64,000 nucleotides of DNA. Origin: UBA5796 sp040752455. GTDB taxonomy: Bacteria; Chloroflexota; Anaerolineae; Anaerolineales; Villigracilaceae. Below the pieces are notes generated by a model. It was not told where the DNA came from. It saw only the letters and a list, made by a program, of their open reading frames with translations, and ran no database searches. Each line of letters begins with the position of its first letter. Position 1 is the stretch's first letter. The stretch is from contig JBMOMN010000029.1 of NCBI GenBank assembly GCA_049324115.1, forward strand, positions 22,925 through 86,924. The letters are read 5' to 3'. Made by a program: the position numbers and the translations under genes. Positions 38,302 to 47,287 of this stretch are shown here, piece by piece.

Positions 38302-40773
38302 CTAAACCACAATATTCACCAGCTTGCCGCGCACCACGATCACCTTCTTCGGCGGCTTGCCTTCCATGTACTTCTGCGCACCCTCGGTTGCCAGCGCCGC
38401 AGACCGGATGTCTTCTTCGCCGGCATCTGCCGGGACGATCACCCGGTCGCGCAGCTTGCCGTTGACCTGCACCGGGATGGTGATCTCGTCTTCGCGGGCG
38501 GCTTCCTCGTCCACCTTGGGCCAGGGCTGCTGGTGGATGGAATACGGTTTGCCCAGGCGCTGCCACAGTTCTTCGGTGATGTGCGGCGTGACCGGGGCCA
38601 TCATCCGCAGGTAAGTGTCCAGGGCTTCGGCCCACGCCTCGGTCCCGGCGGCTCCGGCTTCACGGGCCTTGTACATCTCGTTCAGCAGTTCCATCAACGC
38701 CGAGACGATGGTGTTGAACTCGAAGGCCTCGAAATCCCGCGTCACCTTCTTCAGCGTCTGGTGGACCTTGCGGCGCAGGGTCCGTTTGGTTTCGTCGGAG
38801 CAGGCCCCAGGTCCGGTTTGATCGGTGAACAAGGCCCACACACGGCGCACCCAGCGTACCGATCCCTCGATGCCCTGCGAGTTCCACGGGCCGCCCATGT
38901 CCCAGCGGGCGAAGAACATCAGGTAGGCCCGCACCGTGTCCGCGCCGTAGCGTTCGACCAGTTCGTCGGGAGCGATCACGTTGCCGCGGCTCTTCGACAT
39001 TTTCTCGTGGTCTTCGCCCAGCACCATGCCCTGGTTGCGCAGTTGCAGCATCGGCTCCGGGCCTTCGGTGACGCCCATGTCCCGCAGCGCCTTGTGGAAG
39101 AAGCGGGTGTAGATCAGGTGCATCGTGGCGTGTTCGATGCCGCCGGTGTAGGTGTCCACCGGCATCCAGTAGTTGTACTCGGCCTCGTCGAACGGGCCGC
39201 CGTGATGGTCCGGGCTGAGATAGCGCAGGTGGTACCACGACGAGCACATGAAGGTGTCCATCGTGTCGGTCTCACGCGTGGCGGGTTCGCCGCAGACCGG
39301 GCAGGCGGTGTTCTTCCAGGTGGGGTGCAGTTTCAGCGGGCTTTCGCCGGTCGGCTTCCACTCCACGTCGTCGGGCAGCAGCACCGGCAACTGGTCGTCG
39401 GGGACGGGGTTCCAGCCGTGCTTCTCGCAGTAGATCATCGGGATCGGCGCGCCCCAGTAACGCTGGCGGCTGATCAGCCAGTCCCGCAGGCGGTAGTTGA
39501 CCGCTTCCCTGCCGACGCCTTTGGCTTCGATCCAGTCGATGGCCGCCGCGATGGACGGGTTCTTGCGCCCTTTTTCATCGTTGACGGATGTCCCGTTTAA
39601 CGGGCCGGAGTTGACCATTTGACCGGGACCGATATAAGCGGTTTCTGCGATGGCCTTTTCCGCATCGTCCTGACCCGTGGGCCGGATGACCGGGACGATG
39701 GGCAGCTCAAACTTCCGGGCGAAGGCGTAATCGCGCTCGTCGTGGGCCGGGACGGCCATGATCGCGCCCGTGCCGTAGGACATCAACACGTAGTCCGCGA
39801 TCCAGATCGGGATCTTTGCGCCGTTGACCGGGTTGATGGCGTAGCCGCCGGTGAAGACGCCGGTCTTTTCCTTGTCGGTCGCTTCGCGCTCGATGTCGGT
39901 CTGGCGCGCGGCCTGCTCCTTGTAGGCCTCGACTTCGGCCTTTTTATCGGGAGCAGTTACCAGGTCCACGAGCGGATGCTCCGGCGAGAAGACCATGAAG
40001 GTCGCGCCCCACAGCGTATCCGGGCGGGTGGTGAAGATCTCGATGTCGTGGTTGCCCACTTCCGTCTTGAAAATGACCGAGGCCCCTTCCGAGCGCCCGA
40101 TCCAGTTGGTTTGCAAGGTGCGGACGCGTTCCGGCCAATCAATGGTGGAGAAATCCAGCAGTTCGTCGGCGTATTGGGTGGTGGTGAAGAACCACTGGTC
40201 CAGGTCTTTCTTGATGACCGGGGTGCCGCAGCGCTCACAGTGGCGGTCTTCGCCCCAGACCTGCTCGCGGGCCAGGGTCGTGTTGCAGTTCGGGCACCAG
40301 TCCACCGGCGACATTTTGCGGTAGGCCATGCCGTGCTTGTATAACTGGATGAAGAACCACTGGCTCCAGCGATAGTATTCGGGATCGGCCGAGACGGCCT
40401 CGCGCTCCCAGTCGAACATGGCGCCCATGGACTTGAGCTGGCCGCGCATCCGCTCGATGTTGGCGTAGGTCCACTCTTTAGGGTGGATGCCGTGTTTGAC
40501 TGCCGCGTTCTCGGCCGGCAGGCCGAAGGCGTCGAAGCCCATCGGGAAGAGCACGTTGTAGCCCTTCATGCGCATGAAACGGGCGTGCGCGTCGGAGGGC
40601 GTCATCGCGTACCAGTGGCCGATGTGCAGGTCGCCGGAGGGGTAAGGCAGCATGGTCAGGGCGTAGTGCTTGGGCTTGCGCTCGTCAATCACCGAGCGGT
40701 ATAACCCGTCGGCATCCCATTTCTTCTGCCATTTCTTTTCGATCTTTGCGTGGTTGTAGGCTGTATCTGTCAT
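38302..40773 (-). CDS. leuS: Leucyl-tRNA synthetase
   Basis: An 823-residue class I synthetase that charges tRNA-Leu. The HIGH motif appears as PSGDLHIGHW (about 42-51), the KMSKS motif as EKMSKSRGNVI. The CP1 editing domain is present, with GTGAIMAVPAHDERDYAF supplying the acid that hydrolyses mischarged tRNA. Zinc-binding-like cysteine pairs (CPNC, ERCG) are visible near 160-180 and again before the KMSKS region. Start is ATG 40773 with GAGG 5 bases upstream; the frame is open for 44 more codons but those lie in leader RNA. Expression is controlled by a T-box leader. Confidence 0.97.
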   Translation of the reverse strand: MTDTAYNHAKIEKKWQKKWDADGLYRSVIDERKPKHYALTMLPYPSGDLHIGHWYAMTPSDAHARFMRMKGYNVLFPMGFDAFGLPAENAAVKHGIHPKEWTYANIERMRGQLKSMGAMFDWEREAVSADPEYYRWSQWFFIQLYKHGMAYRKMSPVDWCPNCNTTLAREQVWGEDRHCERCGTPVIKKDLDQWFFTTTQYADELLDFSTIDWPERVRTLQTNWIGRSEGASVIFKTEVGNHDIEIFTTRPDTLWGATFMVFSPEHPLVDLVTAPDKKAEVEAYKEQAARQTDIEREATDKEKTGVFTGGYAINPVNGAKIPIWIADYVLMSYGTGAIMAVPAHDERDYAFARKFELPIVPVIRPTGQDDAEKAIAETAYIGPGQMVNSGPLNGTSVNDEKGRKNPSIAAAIDWIEAKGVGREAVNYRLRDWLISRQRYWGAPIPMIYCEKHGWNPVPDDQLPVLLPDDVEWKPTGESPLKLHPTWKNTACPVCGEPATRETDTMDTFMCSSWYHLRYLSPDHHGGPFDEAEYNYWMPVDTYTGGIEHATMHLIYTRFFHKALRDMGVTEGPEPMLQLRNQGMVLGEDHEKMSKSRGNVIAPDELVERYGADTVRAYLMFFARWDMGGPWNSQGIEGSVRWVRRVWALFTDQTGPGACSDETKRTLRRKVHQTLKKVTRDFEAFEFNTIVSALMELLNEMYKAREAGAAGTEAWAEALDTYLRMMAPVTPHITEELWQRLGKPYSIHQQPWPKVDEEAAREDEITIPVQVNGKLRDRVIVPADAGEEDIRSAALATEGAQKYMEGKPPKKVIVVRGKLVNIVV

Positions 40774-40834
40774 TCGTTCCTCATCGTTCAGTGTTATTTC
40801 GAAGAATTCCGACTGAGTCCTGGAAGGTTGGGTT

Positions 40835-40930
40835 TCAGCCTTCCAACTTTTGACCTGTGGTTTGCGACCGGCCAGGAAGAAGAGGCCCTTCTTTCCAGAA
40901 GACATAATTGATCCGGATATTCGCTTTCAT
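40835..40930 (-). CDS. Small ORF between T-box and leuS (31 residues)
   Basis: ATG 40930 has a strong AGGAGG 5 bases upstream (40941-40936), better than that of leuS. The peptide begins MKANIRINYVFWKEGPLLPG and ends with a TGA at 40837-40835, 61 bases before the leuS start. It is translated only if the T-box reads through. No homology is recognised. It may be a leader peptide, an aid to leuS translation or a chance ORF. Confidence 0.4.
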   Translation of the reverse strand: MKANIRINYVFWKEGPLLPGRSQTTGQKLEG

Positions 40931-40954
40931 TTCGGCCTCCTTTCGCCATAAAAC

Positions 40955-41334
40955 AAAAACCCTTCATCCACTCAGGGACGAAGGGCGCCTTTACAGGACA
41001 CGTGCTCCGCGGTACCACCCGGATTGTAGGGCGAGATTAATCTCGCCTTACCACTCTTTGGTTGCGATAACGGGCATTCCCGGCGCTGACTACTGTTTTT
41101 CACCACAAAGCCAGCTTTGTGTGCTTCGTGCCTTTGTGGTGGGATTTCACCAGCACAGTCTCCCCGGTTTTGGTCTCGATACGCCGGAAAATCACCGGCT
41201 GCTCGACCATCACCAGGGGAACAGGCGAGTTCGGTCTTGATTGGCATTCCCGTTCGATGCCGTGAAGGGCTTCCACCTCGCTCTCCCTTCTCGCTGACGG
41301 GATGACCTACTACTCCTGTCATGACTTTTGATTC
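40955..41334 (-). promoter_or_regulatory. T-box leader of leuS
   Basis: The invariant T-box GGGTGGTACCGCGG is at 41020-41007 (minus strand). The terminator CCCTTCGTCC/GGATGAAGGG (40985-40960) with a U tract follows, and the upstream Stem I region has the AGCGAG and GGTGGAAG conserved bits near 41297-41265. A likely specifier CUC (Leu) within GAACUCG is at 41229-41227. Uncharged tRNA-Leu pairing would favour the anti-terminator and switch on leuS. A hairpin-rich insert (about 41060-41150) separates Stem I from the T-box. Confidence 0.9.
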
Positions 41335-41363
41335 ATTATACGCTTACAAAACAGACGGCGCAA
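41335..41363 (-). promoter_or_regulatory. leuS T-box promoter
   Basis: On the minus strand TTGCGC (41363-41358), a 17-base spacer, TATAAT (41340-41335), directly preceding the T-box leader. Confidence 0.65.
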
Positions 41364-41381
41364 GCCGTCCGTTCCTTACAG

Positions 41382-41454
41382 TGGACCCAGAGGGATTCGA
41401 ACCCTCGACCTCCTCAATGCCATTGAGGCGCGCTCCCAACTGCGCTATGGGCCC
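41382..41454 (-). tRNA. tRNA-Ala (anticodon GGC)
   Basis: 73 bases; acceptor GGGCCCA pairs with TGGGTCC, discriminator A. The anticodon arm CCTCA-ATGGCAT-TGAGG gives anticodon GGC, reading GCC/GCU. The T arm GAGGG-TTCGAAC-CCTC is standard. CCA is not encoded. Confidence 0.95.
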
Positions 41455-41570
41455 AATTCGATTTTTAATTTGGATTCCAGATTGGCGACAGGTCGGGACT
41501 GAAATCCAGCGGCCCACATTGTAAACCGCCAATCGAAAATCGTCAATCGTAAACCGCAAATCCGATCAAG

Positions 41571-41643
41571 TGGACCTGAGGGGATTCGAACCCCTGACCT
41601 CCTCAGTGCGATTGAGGCGCGCTCCCAACTGCGCTACAGGCCC
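41571..41643 (-). tRNA. tRNA-Ala (anticodon CGC)
   Basis: 73 bases; acceptor GGGCCTG pairs with CAGGTCC. The anticodon arm CCTCA-ATCGCAC-TGAGG gives CGC, reading GCG. The D arm is nearly identical to the GGC isoacceptor 116 bases away, pointing to duplication. The spacer contains AATCG-rich short repeats (AATCGAAAATCGTCAATCG) similar to those beside the tRNA-Ile at 54873. Confidence 0.95.
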
Positions 41644-41725
41644 GTAACAAGGCGCAGTGATTTTATCTGAGGGCGGGGGGAATGTCAAGCAAACTTAATC
41701 CGGCTTATTCCGGGAAAATCCGTCA

Positions 41726-41754
41726 TTGCGCCCGCACGGATTCCGGCCTATACT
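41726..41754 (+). promoter_or_regulatory. Promoter of the alpha/beta-hydrolase at 41786
   Basis: TTGCGC (41726-41731), a 17-base spacer, TATACT (41749-41754), with the start about 32 bases after the -10 box. Confidence 0.6.
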
Positions 41755-41785
41755 GGGAAAACCCATCCATCCCCAGGTTGTGACC

Positions 41786-42664
41786 ATGACCATTCTTTGC
41801 CACCCCTCACACCCTCCACAAGCCGTTTTCGGGGATATTTCCCTCCCGGGAACGCGCCTGCACTACGTCAAAGCCGGGAGCGGGCCGCCGCTGGTCATCG
41901 TCCCGGCCACGGTTTCGCTCATCCGCCAATGGCTGCCGCTGACGCAGTTCATGGGCCAGCGTTTCACCTCCTATTTTTTCGAACTGCCGGGGCATGGCGG
42001 CTCCACGCCCTATCCGCAAAAGTTCGAGAGCCGCCTGGTGCCCGAAACTGTGGAAGCCTTCGTCAACCGGATGGGGCATGAGAAATTCTCCTTGATGGGC
42101 TTCTCCTTTGGCGGATTGCTGGCCTTGCGCACGCTGGAACACCTGCAAGACCGGATCGAAAAGGTCATCCTGCTCTCGCCCTGCCTCAGCCACCGGGCGC
42201 TGAAATGGTCTGTGCCGCGCCAGTGGGTTTTCCGGGCCTCGATCAGGGCGATGAAGAATGCCTACGTGCTCAAAGGGACCCACTTTGTGCTCAACATGCC
42301 TTCCCTCGAAACGCCGCTGACCTATGCCCTCAGCAAGTTCAGCAATATAGACCGGCGCATTCTCAGGGAAAAGAACGCCATCCGCCTGCCGGTGTCCACC
42401 CTGGACGTGTTTGCCTATACCGTGGACGAAATATTACAGATGGAATACGAGTATGCGGATGCGCCTTTCAGGAACCGCTGCTATTTCGGCATGTCGGTCA
42501 ACGACGACATCCTGGATTATTCATTGACCGAGCAGATCGTCCGCCGCCATTTCCGGCATCTCACCATCCAGAAGTTCAGCCATCCCTACCACCAGCCGCC
42601 CGAACCGCCGACCTTCGAATGGCTGAACCGGGAGTTCGGCCAGTTCCTGGGGCTGATCGGGTAG
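41786..42664 (+). CDS. Alpha/beta-hydrolase
   Basis: A 292-residue hydrolase. GDISLPGTRLHYVKAGSGPPLVIVPATVSLIRQW is the N-terminal strand pair, but the usual H-G oxyanion motif is replaced by PATVS. ELPGHGGSTPY is conserved. The nucleophile elbow is GFSFGG (Ser about 109), an M/F variant of GxSxG. The acid strand is near NDDILD and a late His (SHPYHQPP) is plausible, with the spacing typical of the family. The start ATG 41786 has a weak CCAGG; the frame is open a further 20 codons upstream. No operon partner; substrate unknown. Confidence 0.8.
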   Translation: MTILCHPSHPPQAVFGDISLPGTRLHYVKAGSGPPLVIVPATVSLIRQWLPLTQFMGQRFTSYFFELPGHGGSTPYPQKFESRLVPETVEAFVNRMGHEKFSLMGFSFGGLLALRTLEHLQDRIEKVILLSPCLSHRALKWSVPRQWVFRASIRAMKNAYVLKGTHFVLNMPSLETPLTYALSKFSNIDRRILREKNAIRLPVSTLDVFAYTVDEILQMEYEYADAPFRNRCYFGMSVNDDILDYSLTEQIVRRHFRHLTIQKFSHPYHQPPEPPTFEWLNREFGQFLGLIG

Positions 42665-42672
42665 GAAAGCGT

Positions 42673-43224
42673 TCACAACTGGTCGAGGTGCGTCTCTGCA
42701 AACTCGAGGTTGGCCCGGCAGGACGGGCAGTTCTTGTCGGTGGGTGTGACCGGAGCGCCGCACTTTGGGCACATCCCGCTTGCGTTGCGGGCTTGCCTCG
42801 CCTCGGGGGTTTCGGCGGATGGCGGCTGCGGGATGTCCTCCCCGGAAGCGGATATGCCCTTCGACATTTCCGCCGACCGGGAAAGGATCCACGAAAGCAG
42901 GAAAAGGAATCCCGGCGAGGCGCAGACCAGCATAACTCCCGCGCCCGAACCGGAGTAGTCGCCGACGACCATCGAGGCGAGGAAACTCAGGAGGATGACC
43001 GCGCCGCCCAGTCCCTCCTTCCACCAGGCCAGGATCATTCCCGCTACAAGCCCAAAAGGACCGAAAAACAACATGACCCATTCGATGGGCTTGACCTCCG
43101 CCGGTTCGAAGCCTTCGCCGATGAACATCAGCAAGAAAACGCCGGTGAAGATGAGGCTCGAAATCCGCGCCGCCCAACGGACAGTGAGTTGGAGTGTGCT
43201 GGCGGATGGTTTTGAGCCGGTCAT
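42673..43224 (-). CDS. Membrane protein with C-terminal zinc ribbon
   Basis: A 183-residue protein. Four hydrophobic segments (about 17-37, 47-65, 72-88, 95-113) are followed by an acidic/Pro-rich cytoplasmic linker and a zinc ribbon, CPKCGAPVTPTDKNCPSC (four Cys, about 150-167). The N-terminal spans have the pattern of small uncharacterised DUF families of membrane proteins. It may be a membrane sensor or assembly factor. It is convergent with the hydrolase, 8 bases away. I do not recognise a specific family. Confidence 0.7.
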   Translation of the reverse strand: MTGSKPSASTLQLTVRWAARISSLIFTGVFLLMFIGEGFEPAEVKPIEWVMLFFGPFGLVAGMILAWWKEGLGGAVILLSFLASMVVGDYSGSGAGVMLVCASPGFLFLLSWILSRSAEMSKGISASGEDIPQPPSAETPEARQARNASGMCPKCGAPVTPTDKNCPSCRANLEFAETHLDQL

Positions 43225-43331
43225 GGGACGCCTCCTTTAGAAAATGAAATCGCCGCCAAGGTTCAGCGACGAGTTCTGCGTTCGATTTAGTTATAGCAAA
43301 ATCGGAAAGCCGTTACAAGAGGCATTTCACC

Positions 43332-44855
43332 CTATCCCAACTTCCCCACCACCTGCTCCACTTCATCCAAAATCTCGCCGGATTCGACCAGCGCCTTCAT
43401 CGTGTTGTGGTCGGGATACAGCGGACGGTCCACATCCAGGTGCGCCACGTGGCGGCGGATCACCTCCCGCGCCTTTCGGGTCCCGTTGCCGGGGGTGAAC
43501 TGGCGGAAATCCAGGGCTTGGGCGGCGGCCATGAACTCGATCCCCAGGATGCCGTAAGCGTTGTCCAGGATCTGGCCGTTCTTGATGGCCGTGTTCATGC
43601 CCATCGAGACGAAGTCCTCCTGGTCGGCTGCGGCCGGGATGGACTGGATCGAAGCCGGCGCGGACAGGATGCGGTTCTCGACGATCATCATGTCGGCGGT
43701 GTACTGCGAAAGCATCAGCCCGGAGTAGAAGCCGGGTTCGTGGGCCAGGAAATCGGGCAGCCCGGCCGAGAGGGCCGGGTTCGTCAGCCGGTTCATCCGC
43801 CGCTCGGACAGGACGCAGACCATGGTCACGGCCGCCCCGGCCAGATCCATCGGCAGCGAGACCGGCGTCCCCTGGAAGTTGGCCCCGGTCAGCGTCAGCC
43901 GGTCTTCGGGGATGAAGATCGGGTTGTCGCCCACTCCGTTCAGTTCGATCTCGACCTGCGAGCGGGCGTAGGCCACCGCGTCCCGGGCCGCGCCGATCAC
44001 CTGCGGGGTGGAGCGCATCGAGTAGGCATCCTGCACTTTGGTCTTCATCTTGCCGGTGGTCAGGTCGGAGCCTTCGATACATTTGCGGATGTTGCCCGCC
44101 GACTTGACCGCGCCTTTGAAGCCGCGCAGTTCATGGAGTTTGCCGGTGTAGGGTTTCAGGTTGCCCAGCAGGGCCTCGATGGACATGGCCGCCGCGATCT
44201 CGGCCTGCTTGAGCCAGCGTTCCATTTCGTAGATGTGGATGGCAGACATGGCCGTCAGCAGGTTGGAGCCGTTGATGACGGCCAGCCCGTCCCGGGCCTG
44301 GAGGCCGGGGATTTCGATCCCGGCCCGGCGCATCGCTTCCTGACCTGTCAACCGCTCGCCGTTTAAGAAGGCTTCGCCCTCGCCCATGAGCAGCAGCGCC
44401 GCCTGGGCCATCGGGGCCAGGTCGCCGGAGGCGCCGACCGAGCCTTTCTGACAAACAACTGGTGTGACGCCTTTGTTGAGCATCTCCACCAGTGTGAGGG
44501 TGATCTCGGGACGGCAGCCCGAATTCCCGTGAGCGTGGACGTTGATCCGCCCGGCGATGGCGGCCCGCACGTACTCCTCCGCCACGGGTTCGCCGATCCC
44601 GGCCGCGTGGTTGTAGATCAGGTACTTCTGGAACTCCTTGACCTGCTCGTCGCTCAGGATCACTTCCGAGAATTCGCCGATGCCGGTGTTGGTCCCGTAC
44701 ATGATCTCTTTTTTGGCGAGTTTCTCCTCCAGCATGGCGCGGCAGACCTTGATCCGCTCCAGCGCGGCGGGGTCGAGTTCCACTTTTTCGCCGTGGCGGG
44801 CGATCCGAACGAGTTTTTCAATGGTCAGGGATGAACCATCGAGGACAATGGTCAT
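43332..44855 (-). CDS. hutH: Histidine/aromatic amino acid ammonia-lyase
   Basis: A 507-residue MIO-dependent lyase. GSVGASGDLAPMAQ holds the Ala-Ser-Gly that cyclises into the MIO prosthetic group. NTGIGEFS and NHAAGIGEPVAEEYVRA flank the active site; the Asn-His before AAG resembles the histidine-lyase selectivity pair (Ser-His in HutH) rather than the Phe-Leu of phenylalanine lyases. SIPAAADQEDFVSMGMN is also HutH-like. It would convert L-His to urocanate and ammonia. No other hut genes are adjacent, so tyrosine- or other aromatic-lyase activity remains possible. ATG 44855 follows AAGGAG by 7 bases. Confidence 0.82.
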   Translation of the reverse strand: MTIVLDGSSLTIEKLVRIARHGEKVELDPAALERIKVCRAMLEEKLAKKEIMYGTNTGIGEFSEVILSDEQVKEFQKYLIYNHAAGIGEPVAEEYVRAAIAGRINVHAHGNSGCRPEITLTLVEMLNKGVTPVVCQKGSVGASGDLAPMAQAALLLMGEGEAFLNGERLTGQEAMRRAGIEIPGLQARDGLAVINGSNLLTAMSAIHIYEMERWLKQAEIAAAMSIEALLGNLKPYTGKLHELRGFKGAVKSAGNIRKCIEGSDLTTGKMKTKVQDAYSMRSTPQVIGAARDAVAYARSQVEIELNGVGDNPIFIPEDRLTLTGANFQGTPVSLPMDLAGAAVTMVCVLSERRMNRLTNPALSAGLPDFLAHEPGFYSGLMLSQYTADMMIVENRILSAPASIQSIPAAADQEDFVSMGMNTAIKNGQILDNAYGILGIEFMAAAQALDFRQFTPGNGTRKAREVIRRHVAHLDVDRPLYPDHNTMKALVESGEILDEVEQVVGKLG

Positions 44856-45038
44856 TGAGATGCTCCTTGTTGTGAGTTTGCATTTCTGGTAGAGGTATTG
44901 TAATCCGGTTTTGAATTCTGCTCTACCGGCTGTGCTATACTGGGAAAACAAGCTCGCTTTGGAAAGTGTCTGAAAAGCCTGCCTGTTCACCCCGAAGGAT
45001 GAAAATGGAGTCCAAAGTCTCCCGGCTTTGGCCTGTTT

Positions 45039-45058
45039 CCAACGTCAAGAGACGTTGG
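45039..45058. repeat. CCAACGTC-AAGA-GACGTTGG hairpin
   Basis: A perfect 8-bp stem with a GNRA-like AAGA loop, 48 bases before the HD-GYP gene. Probably a dispersed palindrome; no U tract follows. Confidence 0.55.
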
Positions 45059-45105
45059 TCTCCAAATTGCTATTTTCAGATCAGTCAGACCCAAGGAGTG
45101 AGGCG

Positions 45106-46881
45106 ATGACCGAACCACAACAGAACCGGACAGATCCCCCGCCCGGTCAAGGCGGACCGGCTCTCCGTCTCTTCGACGATCTGGGCGAGTTCCAGGTTTT
45201 GTTCGATTTCAGCCCGGATGCGCTGTTCATATTGGATACAGACGGGACCATTCTCGCGGCCAACGACATTGCGATTGACCGGTACGGCTACGGCCGCGAG
45301 GAACTCCCGCACCTGGCCGCGGCTGACCTGGCCGCGCCCGATTCCAGGGATCGGGCGGACGAAAAAATCGAGGCCGCCGCGAGGTCCGGCGCGCCGTTCG
45401 AAGCGAAACACCAGGAAAAGGACGGCAAGGTATTCGACGTCGAAGGCCGTGCCCGCGCCATCCGCCTGCACGGGCGGGATTGCGTGCTCCTGCATACCCG
45501 GGATATTTCCAGCCGCAAGCACCTGGAAGGCACCATGCTGGAAGGTTTCAACCGTTACCGCCAGACGGTCGAAAACATGCTCGAGGGTTTCCAGATCATT
45601 GATTTCGACTGGCGCTACATTTACGTCAACGACGCCGCGGCCCGGCAGGCCCGCAAAGCCCCGACCGAGATCCTGATGCGCACGATCATGGACATCTTTC
45701 CGGGCATCGAGACCACCGAGGTCTTCAAGGTGCTCAGGCATTGCATGGACGAACGGATTTCGCGGCGCACCGTGGGCGAGTTCAACTTCCCCGACGGCCA
45801 GAGCCGCTGGTTCGAACTCAGTGTCCAGCCGGTGGCGGAGGGGATATTCATCCTTTCGTCCGACATCACCGAACAGAAACGGGCCGAGCAGCAGATCCAG
45901 GAACAGCTCGAACGGTTGAACACCCTCCACGCGATAGACAACCTGATCAGTTCCAGTTTCGACCTGCACCTGATCCTCGATTCTTTCCTGGGGTATCTCG
46001 TCGCCCAGATCAAGGTGGATGCGGCGGCTGTCCTGCTGCTGCACCCGCACACCATGACCCTGGAATGCGCCGCCAGCCGCGGCTTCCTCTCCTCGGCCAT
46101 CCGCCGCGCAAAGTTCGGGCTGCGCGACGGGCTGTCAGGCCAGGCCATCCTCAACCGCCAGAGGGTTTACATCCCCAACCTGGCCGAAGCCGGTGAAGGA
46201 CTCTCCGGCGCGGCTCGCCTGGCCGGCGAGCATTTCGTCTCCTATATCGCCGTGCCCCTGATCGTCATTGACAACGCCAACCTGTTCGAGAGTTTGCAGC
46301 GTTCCAATTTCGAGCTGATCCTGGCTTACGACGCCACCATCGAGGGCTGGTCTCACGCCATGGACCTGCGCGACCGGGAGGCCGAGGGCCACACCCGCCG
46401 CGTGACCGAGATGGCCTTGCGGCTGGCGAGCGCCATGGGCGTGCCGGAAGCGGACCTGATCCACATCCGCCGCGGCGCCCTGCTGCACGACATCGGCAAA
46501 CTGGGCGTGCCGGACCAGGTCCTGTTCAAGGACGATGCGCTCACCGAGGAAGAATGGGAAATGTTGCGCCTGCACCCGGTCTACGCTTACGAAATGCTGA
46601 CCCCCATCTCCTACCTGGCCCCGGCGATTGACATCCCCTACTGCCATCACGAAAAATGGGACGGCAGCGGCTACCCGCGCGGGCTGAAAGGCGAGCAGAT
46701 CCCGCTTTCGGCGCGCATCTTCGCCGTGGTGGATGTCTGGGATTCGCTCCAGTCTCCCCGCCCTTACCGCCCGGCCTGGAGCGCCGACAAGGTGCGCGAG
46801 TACATCCGCGAGCAGACCGGCAAACACTTCGACCCGGAGGTGGCGGCGAAATTCATGGAGTTGTTTGGGGATGAAGGATAA
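45106..46881 (+). CDS. PAS-PAS-GAF-HD-GYP signalling protein with shortened GAF
   Basis: A 591-residue cytosolic protein. Two PAS domains (about 25-140 and 150-260: LFDFSPDALFILDTDGTILA; MLEGFQIIDFDWRYIYVND), a GAF domain (about 275-400), then HD-GYP (about 410-585). HD: RGALLHDIGKLGVPD with His461/Asp462. GYP: KWDGSGYPRGLKGEQIP at about 522-524. Such proteins hydrolyse c-di-GMP. Compared with the paralogue at 48514, the GAF domain lacks about 36 residues after VPLI: the frame jumps from VAVPLI straight to IDNANLF. The deletion is in frame at about 46263. AAGGAG precedes the ATG. A terminator follows. Confidence 0.92.
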   Translation: MTEPQQNRTDPPPGQGGPALRLFDDLGEFQVLFDFSPDALFILDTDGTILAANDIAIDRYGYGREELPHLAAADLAAPDSRDRADEKIEAAARSGAPFEAKHQEKDGKVFDVEGRARAIRLHGRDCVLLHTRDISSRKHLEGTMLEGFNRYRQTVENMLEGFQIIDFDWRYIYVNDAAARQARKAPTEILMRTIMDIFPGIETTEVFKVLRHCMDERISRRTVGEFNFPDGQSRWFELSVQPVAEGIFILSSDITEQKRAEQQIQEQLERLNTLHAIDNLISSSFDLHLILDSFLGYLVAQIKVDAAAVLLLHPHTMTLECAASRGFLSSAIRRAKFGLRDGLSGQAILNRQRVYIPNLAEAGEGLSGAARLAGEHFVSYIAVPLIVIDNANLFESLQRSNFELILAYDATIEGWSHAMDLRDREAEGHTRRVTEMALRLASAMGVPEADLIHIRRGALLHDIGKLGVPDQVLFKDDALTEEEWEMLRLHPVYAYEMLTPISYLAPAIDIPYCHHEKWDGSGYPRGLKGEQIPLSARIFAVVDVWDSLQSPRPYRPAWSADKVREYIREQTGKHFDPEVAAKFMELFGDEG

Positions 46882-46918
46882 ACCTTTACAAAATGAAAAA
46901 CCCTGTGCTAAAATAACG

Positions 46919-46964
46919 GCGTCTGCCGTTGGGTGCCCCCCTCACCCAGCGGCGGGCGCTTTTT
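46919..46964 (+). terminator. Strong terminator after the first HD-GYP gene
   Basis: A 17-bp stem (46919-46935 with 46943-46959, three G-T pairs) followed by TTTTT. A promoter-like TTTACA-18-TAAAAT (46885-46914) sits right in front of it. Confidence 0.85.
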
Positions 46965-47092
46965 GTTCCAAAGCAGCTATGAATTGACATCAGCGAGGCG
47001 TGAAGATGTCCATCTCCCTGGAGCAGGGATATTTTTATCGAAAAAGCTAACTTGGATATTGGAAAAGATAACTTAGGTTTCGCAAAAGGTAT

Positions 47093-47287
47093 CTATTCAG
47101 GCGGAATAGCGGGTAAGAAGGCTGGACGGAAAGGCGAACCAGAAAGGGCGTTGACAAGCGCCACCAGTACTTGTTGGCCGTTTTTTCGAGCGGTAGAGAT
47201 GTAACTACGGATGTAGCCGAAAGCCGCTGCGCCGCCCGACGGCGAAGCCTGATCGAACCAGGCGGCCAGATAGGAATAAGAACCTCC
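47093..47287 (-). pseudogene. C-terminal fragment of an IS66-like transposase
   Basis: On the minus strand the frame reads GGSYSYLAAWFDQASPSG, then GAAAFGYIRSYISTARKNGQ, QVLVALVNALSGSPFRPAFL and ends PAIPPE with TAG at 47095-47093. The GAxAFxxIRSYISTARKNG ... GxPFxP pattern is the C-terminal tail I know from IS66-family transposases. Nothing upstream of about 47315 continues the gene (an in-frame TAA is there) and no terminal repeats are seen. It is a dead remnant. Confidence 0.6.

Noticed and set aside
40774..40905. A 44-residue N-terminal extension of leuS
   Set aside because: The extension lies in leader RNA over a hairpin and the small ORF, lacks a ribosome-binding site, and LeuRS normally begins near the DTAYNHAKIEKKW region.
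47150..47186. GTTGACAAG/CTTGTTGGC hairpin plus T6 as a plus-strand terminator
   Set aside because: It lies inside the transposase remnant on the other strand and no plus-strand gene or promoter precedes it; half the pairs need G-T wobble.
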